From Numidum massiliense (GTDB taxonomy: Bacteria; Bacillota; Bacilli; Thermoactinomycetales; Novibacillaceae), in the NCBI RefSeq assembly GCF_001375555.1, contig NZ_CTDZ01000009.1, forward strand, positions 2,039,758 to 2,103,757: 64,000 nt of DNA. The letters run 5' to 3'. A model generated the notes under the pieces. It had not been told where the DNA came from. It saw only the letters and a program-made list of their open reading frames with translations, and did no database searches. This document shows positions 14,959 through 23,064 of the stretch, piece after piece. How positions within the stretch are numbered: position 1 is the first letter of the stretch; each line of letters opens with the position of its first letter. The position numbers and the translations under genes are program-made.

Positions 14959-15381
14959 TTAGCCACAACTGCTCTTCGACTCTTTTAGACCTTGTCGTTC
15001 TAAGCGCGGGTCGTTTGCCGACACTTTTACAGAGGTCGAAACGGCGTGCGCAATCGTCTTACTCACGTGAAACAACAGCTCGTCCACCTCGCGTTCGCTC
15101 TTTAAAAAAGCGCCGATTGTCGGATGGCGTTCCATTCGCTGTTGGAACGCACGCGCCTCTTTTTTTGCTTGATGATAATCCGGGTGATAGTGGCCAAACC
15201 GTTTGGCCTCTTCAAACAGCTGTTTCTTTTTTTGAAACGCTTGAATTAATTGCTGCGCCGACTCATCTTGGGCTAGTTGCCGCTTTAACTGTAAGTAGCG
15301 GGCGACAAGTGGCGTTTTAATTATTTCGTCAGAGACGCTGGAAGCCTCTGCTAAAATTTCAACAAAATCTAAGGAAGCCAT
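14959..15381 (-). CDS. ylbF: YlbF (RicF) family regulator
   Basis: A 140-residue, all-helical member of the YlbF/YmcA family. In B. subtilis RicF acts with RicA and RicT on RNase Y-dependent mRNA processing, competence, biofilm and sporulation. Visible family parts are LDFVEILAEASSVSDEIIKTPLV near the N-terminus and YHQAKKEARAFQQRMERHPTI in the middle. The C-terminus ends SSCG with a single Cys. The start at 15381 follows GGGGGGA; the longer ORF would need an unsupported start. ylbG nearby supports the call. Confidence 0.88.
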   Translation of the reverse strand: MASLDFVEILAEASSVSDEIIKTPLVARYLQLKRQLAQDESAQQLIQAFQKKKQLFEEAKRFGHYHPDYHQAKKEARAFQQRMERHPTIGAFLKSEREVDELLFHVSKTIAHAVSTSVKVSANDPRLERQGLKESKSSCG

Positions 15382-15462
15382 CCCATATCCCCCCAAATTT
15401 ATTGTAACAGCAAGCGCGCTATTTTGCACACTTTTTCTTAGTGCCGCTTGTAACCTTACGCT

Positions 15463-17388
15463 TTAAAACGTGGGGGTGCGTATGCGGATGTAGGTCATCT
15501 CACGCAACGGCAACTGCAGCTGCTGCGCGTCAGCAGCGACGCCTTCCACTAGCCATTCGCCGGCTGCGTTGAAAACCCGCGTCGGCCGGAACACCGTTCG
15601 TGTCGCCTCTTTTGTCGCTTGCCATTCGACGTCTAATTGTAACTCGAGGGCGCGGTTGACGATGTGCCGCAATGTCGACGGATGGTACTCGCGCAAGTCG
15701 CTCGTCCATACTTTCGGCAGCTGCGCCAAACGTGGAAGGGACTGCGCGACCGTTGGATACGTGTTGACGACTTCTAATTTTGGCCTCTTCCGGTCGTTCG
15801 ATCGCGATCGGGTATGGTCGTTCAGGGGCGACAAGGCTACGGCGTCGGCGTCTTGCGTCCGCCACGCCGAACGGATCCCCGCCTGGACTAACTGTCGCTG
15901 TAGTGGCGCCCAATCGCTTTCTCGTACGAAAAACGCCTTTTCGCCTAGTTGCACCACGTTGCAGCCGTCCGCGATGATCGGCTCGCTAACTTTTTCCGTA
16001 CGTTGTGTGCATTGACCGAACAGCTGGTTGATGCGAGCGGCGCTTTGCACAGTCGGACATTCGAGCAGCACGACGCGCTCACAGCGAATACACGCATACT
16101 GTTCTCCCCATTGGCGGATCGTCGCCGCAACATTTTGCGGGACGTCGGACACACTCGCAGCGCCGATGAACGAAACGATCTCTTCTGCCGTCCAGCCTGC
16201 GGCTAGCCCCCGCTGCACCGCTCTTTCGTTAAGCTCGTATACGCACATTTGCTCCGTTTTGATTAAATCGGCAAAGTGAGCGATTTGCCACCGCAGCGAG
16301 AGAGGGATGTGCAGCGGTAACAGCCATTCGAAATTCGCTTGCACGTAGCCGCGGTACTCAGCAGGTGCGATTGCTGCGCCGAACGGCGCAAAGGCGGACC
16401 AACGCCAATATGTGCCGCCACTATCCCCTTCACCCCATTCGAGCCAGCCAAAACCGAACAGCGGCTGCATCCATTCACCTTGCCATTCATCTTGCCAAAT
16501 AGGCATTTCCGACGTACGTACCCAGCCGCGCTGTTGTTCCATCCACCAGACGAACGCTGCCATGTGTGGATGGGTCCCTAGTAGCATCGTTTTTATCGCC
16601 TCGTACAAGCTGTGCGCGGCATCGCGTAACTTTTGCCCCAGCCAGAGAGACAGGCGACGTGCGTCGAGACGCAACGTTCCTTCGCGTTCCGCTAGAAGGC
16701 CCATTTGCTGTGCGACTGTATAGACGAGGGCAAAGTTGCTCCCGCCCCCACTGTCGCAGCCTCTGTCGCTTCGATCGCTGTCTACCTTAGCAGCAGTAGG
16801 TAGCCAATTAGACGCCGTAAACGCTTTCTCCGGCATATCTAACTCGACGTCTAACTTGTGCACGGTCCGACGGTGTACCTCTCCTACCTGCGTTAACGGC
16901 AGTGGGTCGCGCGCAACCAACACGAGAAAATGAAAAAAGTCGTGCAATAGCCCCGGGGGAGCCAATTCGCGGACAGCGACTCCTTCTGCCGGTTCGCCTA
17001 CCGGGTCATAAACCGTGCTGAGCCAAGCACTGCGAAGATCCGTCGGAAGCACGTACGCCGTTTCCCCCCAGCTTTGTCGAACCGCAAAAATGATACCGCG
17101 TTGCCGTAAGATGGTCAAGGCAATTGTAAAGGCAGTGCTAGGCAAAGGTAACGCCTTACTGGTCAGTTCGGAAAAAGTAAACGGGCGCGCGCCTATTTCC
17201 AGGGCAAACCAGCGTAAAACACGCTGTTCATCACCGTTTAACGCGTGCGCGTAAGTCTGCCAATAGGCGTGGTCGGCGAGACTTAGCGGCACTTGACTGC
17301 GGTTTAACGGCGCATGATGGGCAGCCATTTTCATTTGTACGTTATCAGACAACTGCTGCCAACACTCCGAGACGTTCATCGCGGTCAT
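15463..17388 (-). CDS. Helicase-associated protein (XPB/Ssl2 N-terminal-like domain)
   Basis: A 641-residue protein encoded right after the XPB helicase; the two overlap as ATGA (17385-17388), with AGAGGAG inside the helicase end. It has no helicase motifs itself. The N-terminal half looks like winged-helix repeats (RVLRWFALEIGARPFTFSEL, IALTILRQRGIIF). The C-terminal part (VVLLECPTVQSAARINQLF, then KAFFVRESDWAPLQRQLVQAG) matches the layout of the Helicase_C_3 domain that often accompanies bacterial XPB. It probably binds the helicase and DNA for repair. A tract near residues 525-540 is charged and linker-like. Confidence 0.8.
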   Translation of the reverse strand: MTAMNVSECWQQLSDNVQMKMAAHHAPLNRSQVPLSLADHAYWQTYAHALNGDEQRVLRWFALEIGARPFTFSELTSKALPLPSTAFTIALTILRQRGIIFAVRQSWGETAYVLPTDLRSAWLSTVYDPVGEPAEGVAVRELAPPGLLHDFFHFLVLVARDPLPLTQVGEVHRRTVHKLDVELDMPEKAFTASNWLPTAAKVDSDRSDRGCDSGGGSNFALVYTVAQQMGLLAEREGTLRLDARRLSLWLGQKLRDAAHSLYEAIKTMLLGTHPHMAAFVWWMEQQRGWVRTSEMPIWQDEWQGEWMQPLFGFGWLEWGEGDSGGTYWRWSAFAPFGAAIAPAEYRGYVQANFEWLLPLHIPLSLRWQIAHFADLIKTEQMCVYELNERAVQRGLAAGWTAEEIVSFIGAASVSDVPQNVAATIRQWGEQYACIRCERVVLLECPTVQSAARINQLFGQCTQRTEKVSEPIIADGCNVVQLGEKAFFVRESDWAPLQRQLVQAGIRSAWRTQDADAVALSPLNDHTRSRSNDRKRPKLEVVNTYPTVAQSLPRLAQLPKVWTSDLREYHPSTLRHIVNRALELQLDVEWQATKEATRTVFRPTRVFNAAGEWLVEGVAADAQQLQLPLREMTYIRIRTPTF

Positions 17389-19094
17389 AGCCACTCCTCT
17401 TCCATGTCTTCGGCGTCGACGACTCGGTACGTATACCCTTGTTCGGCGAGAAACCGTTGCCGATTCAAGGCGTATGCTTGATCCACCGTCCCCCGGCTAA
17501 CAATGGTGTAAAAATAGGCGCGGTTATTTTTTTTCGGACGTAAAATGCGACCTAACCGCTGCGCTTCTTCTTGCCGTGATCCGAACGAACCGGACAGCTG
17601 TACGGCGACAGTCGCTTCTGGTAAATCGACGGCAAAATTGGCCACTTTTGAGACGATGAGGATACGCAAAATCCCTAGGCGAAACTGGCGGTACAGCTCT
17701 TCGCGCGCTGCTTGTGCCGTGCGACCGGTGATCAGCGGTGCGCCGATTTCCGTCGCAATGAGCTCGAGCTGCTGTAAATATTGCCCGATGATGAGGATCT
17801 GGTGGTTGTTATGGCGTGCGATAATGCGCTTTAAGACGCCGATTTTGCGCGGGTTTTCACACGCTACCCGGTATTTTTGCCGCGCTCCCGCCTTTGCGTA
17901 GGCACGACGCCTGTCATACGTTAACGGTGTGCGCACTTCGAGACACGTCGCGGTCGCAAGCCACCCACCCGTCTCTAGCGCCTTCCACGACACATCCATC
18001 TTTTTCGGCCCGACGAGTGAAAAGACGTCTTCCTCGCGCCCGTCTTCGCGTACGAGTGTCGCGGTCAAGCCGAGGCGCCGTTTCGCCTGAATGGAAGCAG
18101 TAGCGCGAAAGACGGGAGCCGGCAGTAAATGAACTTCATCGTAAATAATTAAGCCCCAGTCCCTCTCTGCAAACAACTGCATATGGGAAAAGGGCTGCTC
18201 TTTGCCCTCTCGGTGTGTCAATATTTGATACGTCGCCACGGTAATCGGCTTCACTTCTTTCGCCGCACCGGTATATTCGCCAACGAAATCCCGCGGCACA
18301 TCTGTTTTTTCTAATATTTCGCGGATCCACTGCCTGACGGACGTTGCATTCGGCGTTAGAATGAGTGTTTCACACTCTACTTTTTCCATAATACCGAGCC
18401 CGATGATCGTTTTACCGGCGCCACACGGTAAGACGAGTAGCCCGCTCCCCCCCGCCATTGACCCCTCACGATAAAAGGCGTCAACCGCTGCTCGCTGATA
18501 GGGGCGAAGCGCGAACGGTTTTCCGGAAGCCGTCTGTTTGAGTTGAATCGGCAGCCGTTCCCCTGTTGCATATCCGGCGCGATCTTCGACAGGGTAGCCT
18601 AATTTGAGCAACTGCTGTTTCACGCGGCCCCGCGCGGCCGCGTCGATTTCGACACTGTCAGTGCAACCGACATGTCCCTCGCCGACCGTATGATCGACAG
18701 CGAAACAGCCTCTGAGCGTTGGTTCAGTCACGAGTTTTCCCAACACAGACGGCTCTTTTGCCACGAGGAATATCTTTGTCCCCCGCTTTTCTAAGTAAAA
18801 GAGGCCGTAACGATTCATTTGCGTTTCTATTTCCCGTATAAGGGTGAGCGGAATGTCGAATTTGCTCCACTGTGTGAGACAGTGGACGACCTCGCTCGCA
18901 CTCATAGTTGCCGCAGCGGCATTCCACAAGGAGAGTGGCGTTAACCGGTACGTATGTAAATGCGCCGGACTCTTTACAAGTTCGGCAAAAGTCGCTAGCT
19001 CTTCGCGAACTTTCGTCGCCACAGGATGGTCTGTCTCTAGTAAGACCGTATGATCGCTCTGCACAATCAAAGGATTGTTTGGTCGATAGTGCAA
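17385..19094 (-). CDS. XPB-type DNA repair helicase (superfamily 2)
   Basis: A 569-residue SF2 helicase. After an N-terminal domain (about 1-190) come motif Q region LRPYQRAAVD, Walker A PCGAGKT (residues 223-229), the DEVH box (319-322), LTAT (343-346) and the XPB hallmark RED (349-351). HD2 ends with QEEAQRLGRILRPK. Bacterial XPB unwinds DNA 3'-5' and is linked to nucleotide excision repair. TTG start with GGGAG upstream. It is coupled to the accessory gene downstream. Confidence 0.93.
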   Translation of the reverse strand: MHYRPNNPLIVQSDHTVLLETDHPVATKVREELATFAELVKSPAHLHTYRLTPLSLWNAAAATMSASEVVHCLTQWSKFDIPLTLIREIETQMNRYGLFYLEKRGTKIFLVAKEPSVLGKLVTEPTLRGCFAVDHTVGEGHVGCTDSVEIDAAARGRVKQQLLKLGYPVEDRAGYATGERLPIQLKQTASGKPFALRPYQRAAVDAFYREGSMAGGSGLLVLPCGAGKTIIGLGIMEKVECETLILTPNATSVRQWIREILEKTDVPRDFVGEYTGAAKEVKPITVATYQILTHREGKEQPFSHMQLFAERDWGLIIYDEVHLLPAPVFRATASIQAKRRLGLTATLVREDGREEDVFSLVGPKKMDVSWKALETGGWLATATCLEVRTPLTYDRRRAYAKAGARQKYRVACENPRKIGVLKRIIARHNNHQILIIGQYLQQLELIATEIGAPLITGRTAQAAREELYRQFRLGILRILIVSKVANFAVDLPEATVAVQLSGSFGSRQEEAQRLGRILRPKKNNRAYFYTIVSRGTVDQAYALNRQRFLAEQGYTYRVVDAEDMEEEWL

Positions 19095-19215
19095 CCTTTC
19101 TCACTCCCAATCGTCTTTATGAATAGCATGGTTCCGAGCGAACCTTTTTATCCATAAAACAGGGAGACTAGTAACGCTAACAGGAAAAATAGCGCAAAAG
19201 GTGGTATCAATAGTA

Positions 19216-19743
19216 ATGAAGAGAAGTATAATAAAGCACACAGGACTATTACTAATGTTCGCGATTTTGTTTGTGGTCATCGGGTGTGGTTCACAGGTAC
19301 CTGCTGCTGACACAAAAACAGACGACAAAGGGGGAACCACTGAAATGGACAAAGAAACAAAGGAAACCCTCGACTTTACGCAAGAGGAAACGACGCACTT
19401 GCCGGACAAGGTCGCTGCCGAGGCAGAAAAGCTCGCGCGCGCTAACAAGGACGGCGGTGAGCTAGCGATCCACGACGGCGAACGCACCTATTTTATTGTC
19501 GCGCTCGGGGAGCGGCCGACAGGTGGGTTTACGATACAAGTCGTCAAAGTTGAGAAGGAAGACGGACACGTGCACGTTTACGCCGCGGAAGAAGCGCCAG
19601 CGAAAGATGCGTTTGTGACACAAGTCATTTCTTATCCGTACACAGTCGTCTCTGTCGAAGGGGAGTATGCGAAAGACGATGTCACGTTTCACGTCGAAGG
19701 AACAGAAAAGGCGAAAGAAACGAGTATGACGAACGATCAGTAG
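19216..19743 (+). CDS. Lipoprotein with PrcB-type C-terminal domain
   Basis: A 175-residue secreted lipoprotein; the signal peptide ends in a VIGC lipobox. After an acidic Thr/Lys linker comes a beta-rich domain (YFIVALGERPTGGFTIQVVK ... SYPYTVVSVEG) with the GERPTGGF turn typical of the PrcB_C domain, known from Treponema protease complexes and common in Firmicutes lipoproteins. The ATG at 19216 is preferred over the GTG at 19201, which overlaps the Shine-Dalgarno-like AAAGGTGG. Exact role unknown. Confidence 0.82.
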   Translation: MKRSIIKHTGLLLMFAILFVVIGCGSQVPAADTKTDDKGGTTEMDKETKETLDFTQEETTHLPDKVAAEAEKLARANKDGGELAIHDGERTYFIVALGERPTGGFTIQVVKVEKEDGHVHVYAAEEAPAKDAFVTQVISYPYTVVSVEGEYAKDDVTFHVEGTEKAKETSMTNDQ

Positions 19744-19744
19744 T

Positions 19745-19791
19745 GGAACAGAACGCAACACGACATAAGTGCTGCGTTCTGTTCCTTTTAA
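19745..19791 (+). terminator. Strong terminator of the PrcB-type lipoprotein gene
   Basis: Thirteen-bp perfect stem GGAACAGAACGCA/TGCGTTCTGTTCC, then TTTTAATCTTT. Confidence 0.88.
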
Positions 19792-19940
19792 TCTTTCCGT
19801 TCTTTTTCGCGGTCAGGCGTATCTTCAGGGTTAGGGACATCCGTCGTCGGGGGCGACAATATTTCTGGATCCGGTTTAGGGCTATATATTTCGGGTTCGC
19901 CCATCGGATTGCCGATGTCAGGTATTTTCAAAAAGAGCAC
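19788..19940 (-). CDS. Small Pro-rich acidic protein (50 residues)
   Basis: GTG start with AAAGGAGG nine bases upstream. The sequence begins with a short hydrophobic part (VLFLKIPDIGNP) and continues as a Pro/Asp/Glu-rich tail (SPKPDPEILSPPTTDVPNPE) ending in KERKD. There is no family I recognise. Its stop codon overlaps the convergent terminator of the + strand lipoprotein gene. The good start site is the main support. Confidence 0.55.
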   Translation of the reverse strand: MLFLKIPDIGNPMGEPEIYSPKPDPEILSPPTTDVPNPEDTPDREKERKD

Positions 19941-20033
19941 GTGCGGACCCCTCCTTTGCGTAGTACGCTTATTTTAACCGCTCCATCAAAAATTATGTTC
20001 CATTTGTGGCATCAAAAAATAAAAGAGGAGCAC

Positions 20034-20717
20034 TTAGCTCCCCGATTGCTCACTTTCTTCTTTTGTCTTATACCACGCCGAATCGGGTGAAGATGACGAT
20101 TCGTGGGGATCGTACGGCTGCCAATACGGTGGTCGACCATACGGATTGGCCACATATCCGTGCGGTGCGGGCGCTGTGGGTGCATAACCGTAAGTTGTCG
20201 CCCGTCGCTCACGACCGTACGGATCGTAATAATTGCCATACGGCATCCCCGGATAAAAGCCATTCTCCATTGGAAAACGGGATGCGGCGCCGCTGTGCGT
20301 GCCACTGGGCATACCCGAATGCTTGCCTATACCTGCCGGGTGACTGCCGATCCCTGCTTGAAAGCGCTTGTGGCCGCCGTAATCACTTTGGTAACTGCTA
20401 TTCATACCGGGGTAGCCGCCGTACATCCAAGGGTAACCACCTGGCCGACCGTCGTAGTGGCCATACATCCAAGGGTAACCACCTGGCCGACTGTCGTAAT
20501 GGCCGTACATCCAAGGGTAACGACCTGGCCAACTGTCGTCGCCGTACATCCAAGGATTGCCGCCCGGCCGACCGTCGTATCCGCCGTGCATCCACGGATA
20601 GGCGCCGTACATCCAAGGGTAACCACCCTGTATGCCGTGGTAGCCGCTTCCCTCAGGAATCGGCTGATTTACCCCGGCTTGCCACTTATTTTCGCGACTT
20701 TCATCATTGTGAACCAA
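20034..20717 (-). CDS. Gly/Tyr/Trp-rich repeat protein, probable spore coat component
   Basis: A 227-residue soluble protein starting at TTG, with GGGAGG eight bases upstream. Residues about 30-105 are 14-residue repeats (YPWMYGHYDGRPGG type). The C-terminal half is Tyr/Pro/Gly/His-rich (FYPGMPYGNYYDPYGRERR). There is no signal peptide or membrane segment. Tyr-rich, low-complexity proteins of this kind are common in spore outer layers, where tyrosines can be cross-linked; that role is inferred. An IS110 element stands directly upstream and may have cut off its native promoter. Confidence 0.75.
   Translation of the reverse strand: MVHNDESRENKWQAGVNQPIPEGSGYHGIQGGYPWMYGAYPWMHGGYDGRPGGNPWMYGDDSWPGRYPWMYGHYDSRPGGYPWMYGHYDGRPGGYPWMYGGYPGMNSSYQSDYGGHKRFQAGIGSHPAGIGKHSGMPSGTHSGAASRFPMENGFYPGMPYGNYYDPYGRERRATTYGYAPTAPAPHGYVANPYGRPPYWQPYDPHESSSSPDSAWYKTKEESEQSGS
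20422..20627 (-). repeat. 42-bp tandem repeat inside the Gly/Tyr/Trp protein
   Basis: Units begin TACATCCAAG at 20422, 20464, 20506 and 20545 (42, 42, 39 and 42 bp), then a 21-bp half unit and another TACATCCAAG at 20608. All length changes are multiples of three, so the frame is kept. Confidence 0.9.
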
Positions 20718-21132
20718 TCGCCTTCCCTCCCACTATAAATTAGTTTTATCTCGTGTTTCCTCACTCATTCACCGTATTTCAGCCCTTGACATTTGAGTGT
20801 GATGGATAATAAGTGCATAACTGTGTTTTTATGGGATCGGGGTTTGGTGCGGGAACAGAGAAATAACACTAAATTCCATATTCCCCCAGTCATTATGCGA
20901 TGATCGCACCCTGGATCTCCACTTTCACCCTTGCGGTTTACCCTCCCATGTCACACGGGGTCTATTGCCCTTACATTCCTTCGTTCTACCTCTCAAGGGG
21001 TGGAGGCCGCTTCTTGCTCCCTTACTGGGTCGTTGCCCTTATGGAAATTGTACTGCGGCTACTCCGTGCTTCAGTTGTCTTTGCCTTCCCTACGGAAAAA
21101 CTTAAGGTCACACGACGATTGGCTAATTCGTT
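20718..21132. other. Non-coding region between the repeat gene and the IS110 transposase
   Basis: This stretch probably holds the native upstream region of the repeat gene and the non-coding end of the IS110 element. The exact border cannot be placed because IS110 elements lack clear terminal repeats. ORFs on the + strand here have no ribosome binding sites. Confidence 0.55.
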
Positions 21133-22560
21133 TTAAGCAGCCATCTGTAACTGTTGCTGGCGCACTGGACCCAGAACATCCTTCGCATCATACGCAATCT
21201 GCCTCGTACCGAGCGTATGCAGAACTTTGATCAGTTTGCAGCATAGGGCAATAAGCGATTGCTTCTTTTTCAGGGGATTGTGACGACGTGTCGTGTAGTA
21301 ACGATGCATCGCTTTAAACTCGGCATTTTTAGCGACCATCGGGAGGACACATCGGAATAGCAGGGCACGTAACCTTGCACGTCCTCGTTTACTAATACTC
21401 GCTTTCCCCTTCTTCTTGCCTGAGCTATTCTCTTTGAGATTCAACCCCGCCAAGCGGATGATTTGTTGCCCGTGGTCGTAGTCATTTAAATCACCCACTT
21501 CTGCTAGAAAACCAGCGAGTGTGACAATGCCCACACCGGGAATGGTCATCATTGCTTCGGTACCGGGGATTTTCTCAAGCAGTTGCTCCACTTGCCGCAT
21601 GATCTCTTCTAGTTGGTCAGCTAACAAGGTGTACTGATCTAGCAGCATCGAACATTCAATCTTCGCGGCATACATGCCTTCTGTAAGCCCGATAGAAGTT
21701 GTCGCTACTTTCACCAACTTCTCGGCGCGCTTTATCCCGACAGCCCGCTTCACTTCCGATTTCCAATGCTTGAGAATGGCTTCGGCGCCTAAAGCGACAA
21801 TCTCATTGGGCATTGGAAATTCACGCAAGGTCATTAGCGATGCTTTGCCTTCCCAGTCTTTAAACACTTGATGGTACTCAGGGAAGAAGCGGTCTAGCCA
21901 GTTCTGAATACGCAGTTTTGCTTGATTAAAGTTCACCATTACTTTTTCTCGCAGGTTCATGATGATCCGTAAATCGGCATAAACCTGTGTCGGGAACTTC
22001 GGTTCAGCGTAGTGACCGTTGCGGATAAGATCCGCGATCACTTTGGCATCTTTGTAGTCGTTTTTCGTCGGTGAGTTGTCTTCCAACTCTTTACTTCGGT
22101 TGACATGATGTGGGTTAACCACAACGACTTTGATGCCTTCTTCTTTTAAAAATGCCGCTAAAGGAAACCAATAGTGTCCAGTTGGTTCAACGCCAAACAG
22201 CACATCTGTTTTGTTGTGAACCTGTTTTAAGTCCTTCATCCACTTCACCAGTTTGGTTAGCCCTTGGTGCGTATTCTCGAACACGCAGTCTTTTCCGAGT
22301 TCGATCCCCCGAAAGTCGATCGCACGAGCGACGTGTGTCTGCTTGGCAATGTCTGCCCCAACGATTAAGGTTTTTTCGGTCATGCGTAAAATGCGTTGAT
22401 TTTTCTTCTGTTTCATCTTATACTTCATGTGAGTGTCTCCTTTTGCCTTGGGATGAATGAGTGTAGCGCTACATTCTAACCCAAGCTTACTGGAGGCACT
22501 TTTTTTGTGCAAACCTCAAATTAATTCATTACAGGAATGGCTCCCTGTCATTAAAATATG
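20790..22560 (-). mobile_element. IS110-family insertion sequence, approximate limits
   Basis: One intact transposase with non-coding flanks of about 340 bp (3' side) and 130 bp (5' side). One flank is expected to encode the bridge RNA used by this family for target choice. No terminal inverted repeats or target duplication were seen, as is normal for IS110. Limits are estimates. Confidence 0.6.
21133..22428 (-). CDS. IS110-family transposase (DEDD type)
   Basis: A 431-residue recombinase. N-terminal RuvC-like domain: VGADIAKQTHVARAID with the first Asp, FGVEPTGHYWFPLA, then NSPTKNDYKDAKVIADLI with the last acidic pair. C-terminal transposase_20 domain: IPGVGIVTLAGFLAEVGD and KGKASISKRGRARLRALLF with the catalytic Ser region. 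The ATG at 22428 has AAAGGAG eight bases upstream; the longer ORF is not supported. No disruption is seen. Confidence 0.94.
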   Translation of the reverse strand: MKYKMKQKKNQRILRMTEKTLIVGADIAKQTHVARAIDFRGIELGKDCVFENTHQGLTKLVKWMKDLKQVHNKTDVLFGVEPTGHYWFPLAAFLKEEGIKVVVVNPHHVNRSKELEDNSPTKNDYKDAKVIADLIRNGHYAEPKFPTQVYADLRIIMNLREKVMVNFNQAKLRIQNWLDRFFPEYHQVFKDWEGKASLMTLREFPMPNEIVALGAEAILKHWKSEVKRAVGIKRAEKLVKVATTSIGLTEGMYAAKIECSMLLDQYTLLADQLEEIMRQVEQLLEKIPGTEAMMTIPGVGIVTLAGFLAEVGDLNDYDHGQQIIRLAGLNLKENSSGKKKGKASISKRGRARLRALLFRCVLPMVAKNAEFKAMHRYYTTRRHNPLKKKQSLIALCCKLIKVLHTLGTRQIAYDAKDVLGPVRQQQLQMAA

Positions 22561-22648
22561 AGAAGACTGTTTGGCCCAATTACAGTAATCGTTTCGCGAT
22601 GGCAATACAGTGGCGTTCGCATTGCGCTGTCAGATACCGTTAATGAAC

Positions 22649-22966
22649 TCACGGATCCATGATCGGACAAATGAAACATATCATTTTTATCCGGATGCAA
22701 CATTCGCGCCCGTCGACGCGCAGCGTGATGTAGTCTTGTGCGACCTCCTTCAATACGCCCTTCAACGTTTTACAATCAGTCGCTACCTCGCACCTGTGCC
22801 CGAGAAAGCGGTGAATCCGCTCTACAAAAAACGGCTCTTTCGGGTGATGGTAGTGGTGCTGACGATGGCGATGGGGACGATGGTGAAACGGCATATACGG
22901 CGGTCGATGCATTTTTTTCATGTGACTGCTCGATTCGAACGGCATCATGGGCTTCTTCTCCCCCAT
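22649..22966 (-). CDS. His-rich protein with DUF2642-like C-terminus
   Basis: A 105-residue protein. Residues 15-45 are very rich in His, Pro and Arg (PFHHRPHRHRQHHYHHPKEP). The C-terminal domain (VATDCKTLKGVLKEVAQDYI, then RVDGRECCIRIKMICFI) has the short Sm-like beta pattern of DUF2642/YuzF-type spore proteins. GGAGGAGG lies six bases before the ATG. The His tract could bind metal. A spore coat role is likely by family but unproven. Confidence 0.75.
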   Translation of the reverse strand: MGEKKPMMPFESSSHMKKMHRPPYMPFHHRPHRHRQHHYHHPKEPFFVERIHRFLGHRCEVATDCKTLKGVLKEVAQDYITLRVDGRECCIRIKMICFICPIMDP

Positions 22967-23064
22967 AATTGACCTCCTCCATAGTAAAATGTGCCTCTCA
23001 TCCGCCGATGACTATCGACACTTATACGATATGCAGGAGCCTGCCGTGTTGCCTGGGCATTTGC

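Noticed and set aside
20402-20738. Repeat-derived ORFs on both strands near 20.4-20.7 kb
   Set aside because: Same cause; the TTG-started YPWMYG frame is the only one with a good start site.
20900-21230. + strand ORFs in the IS110 flank
   Set aside because: No ribosome binding sites and overlap with the transposase gene; the region is better read as the non-coding end of the element.
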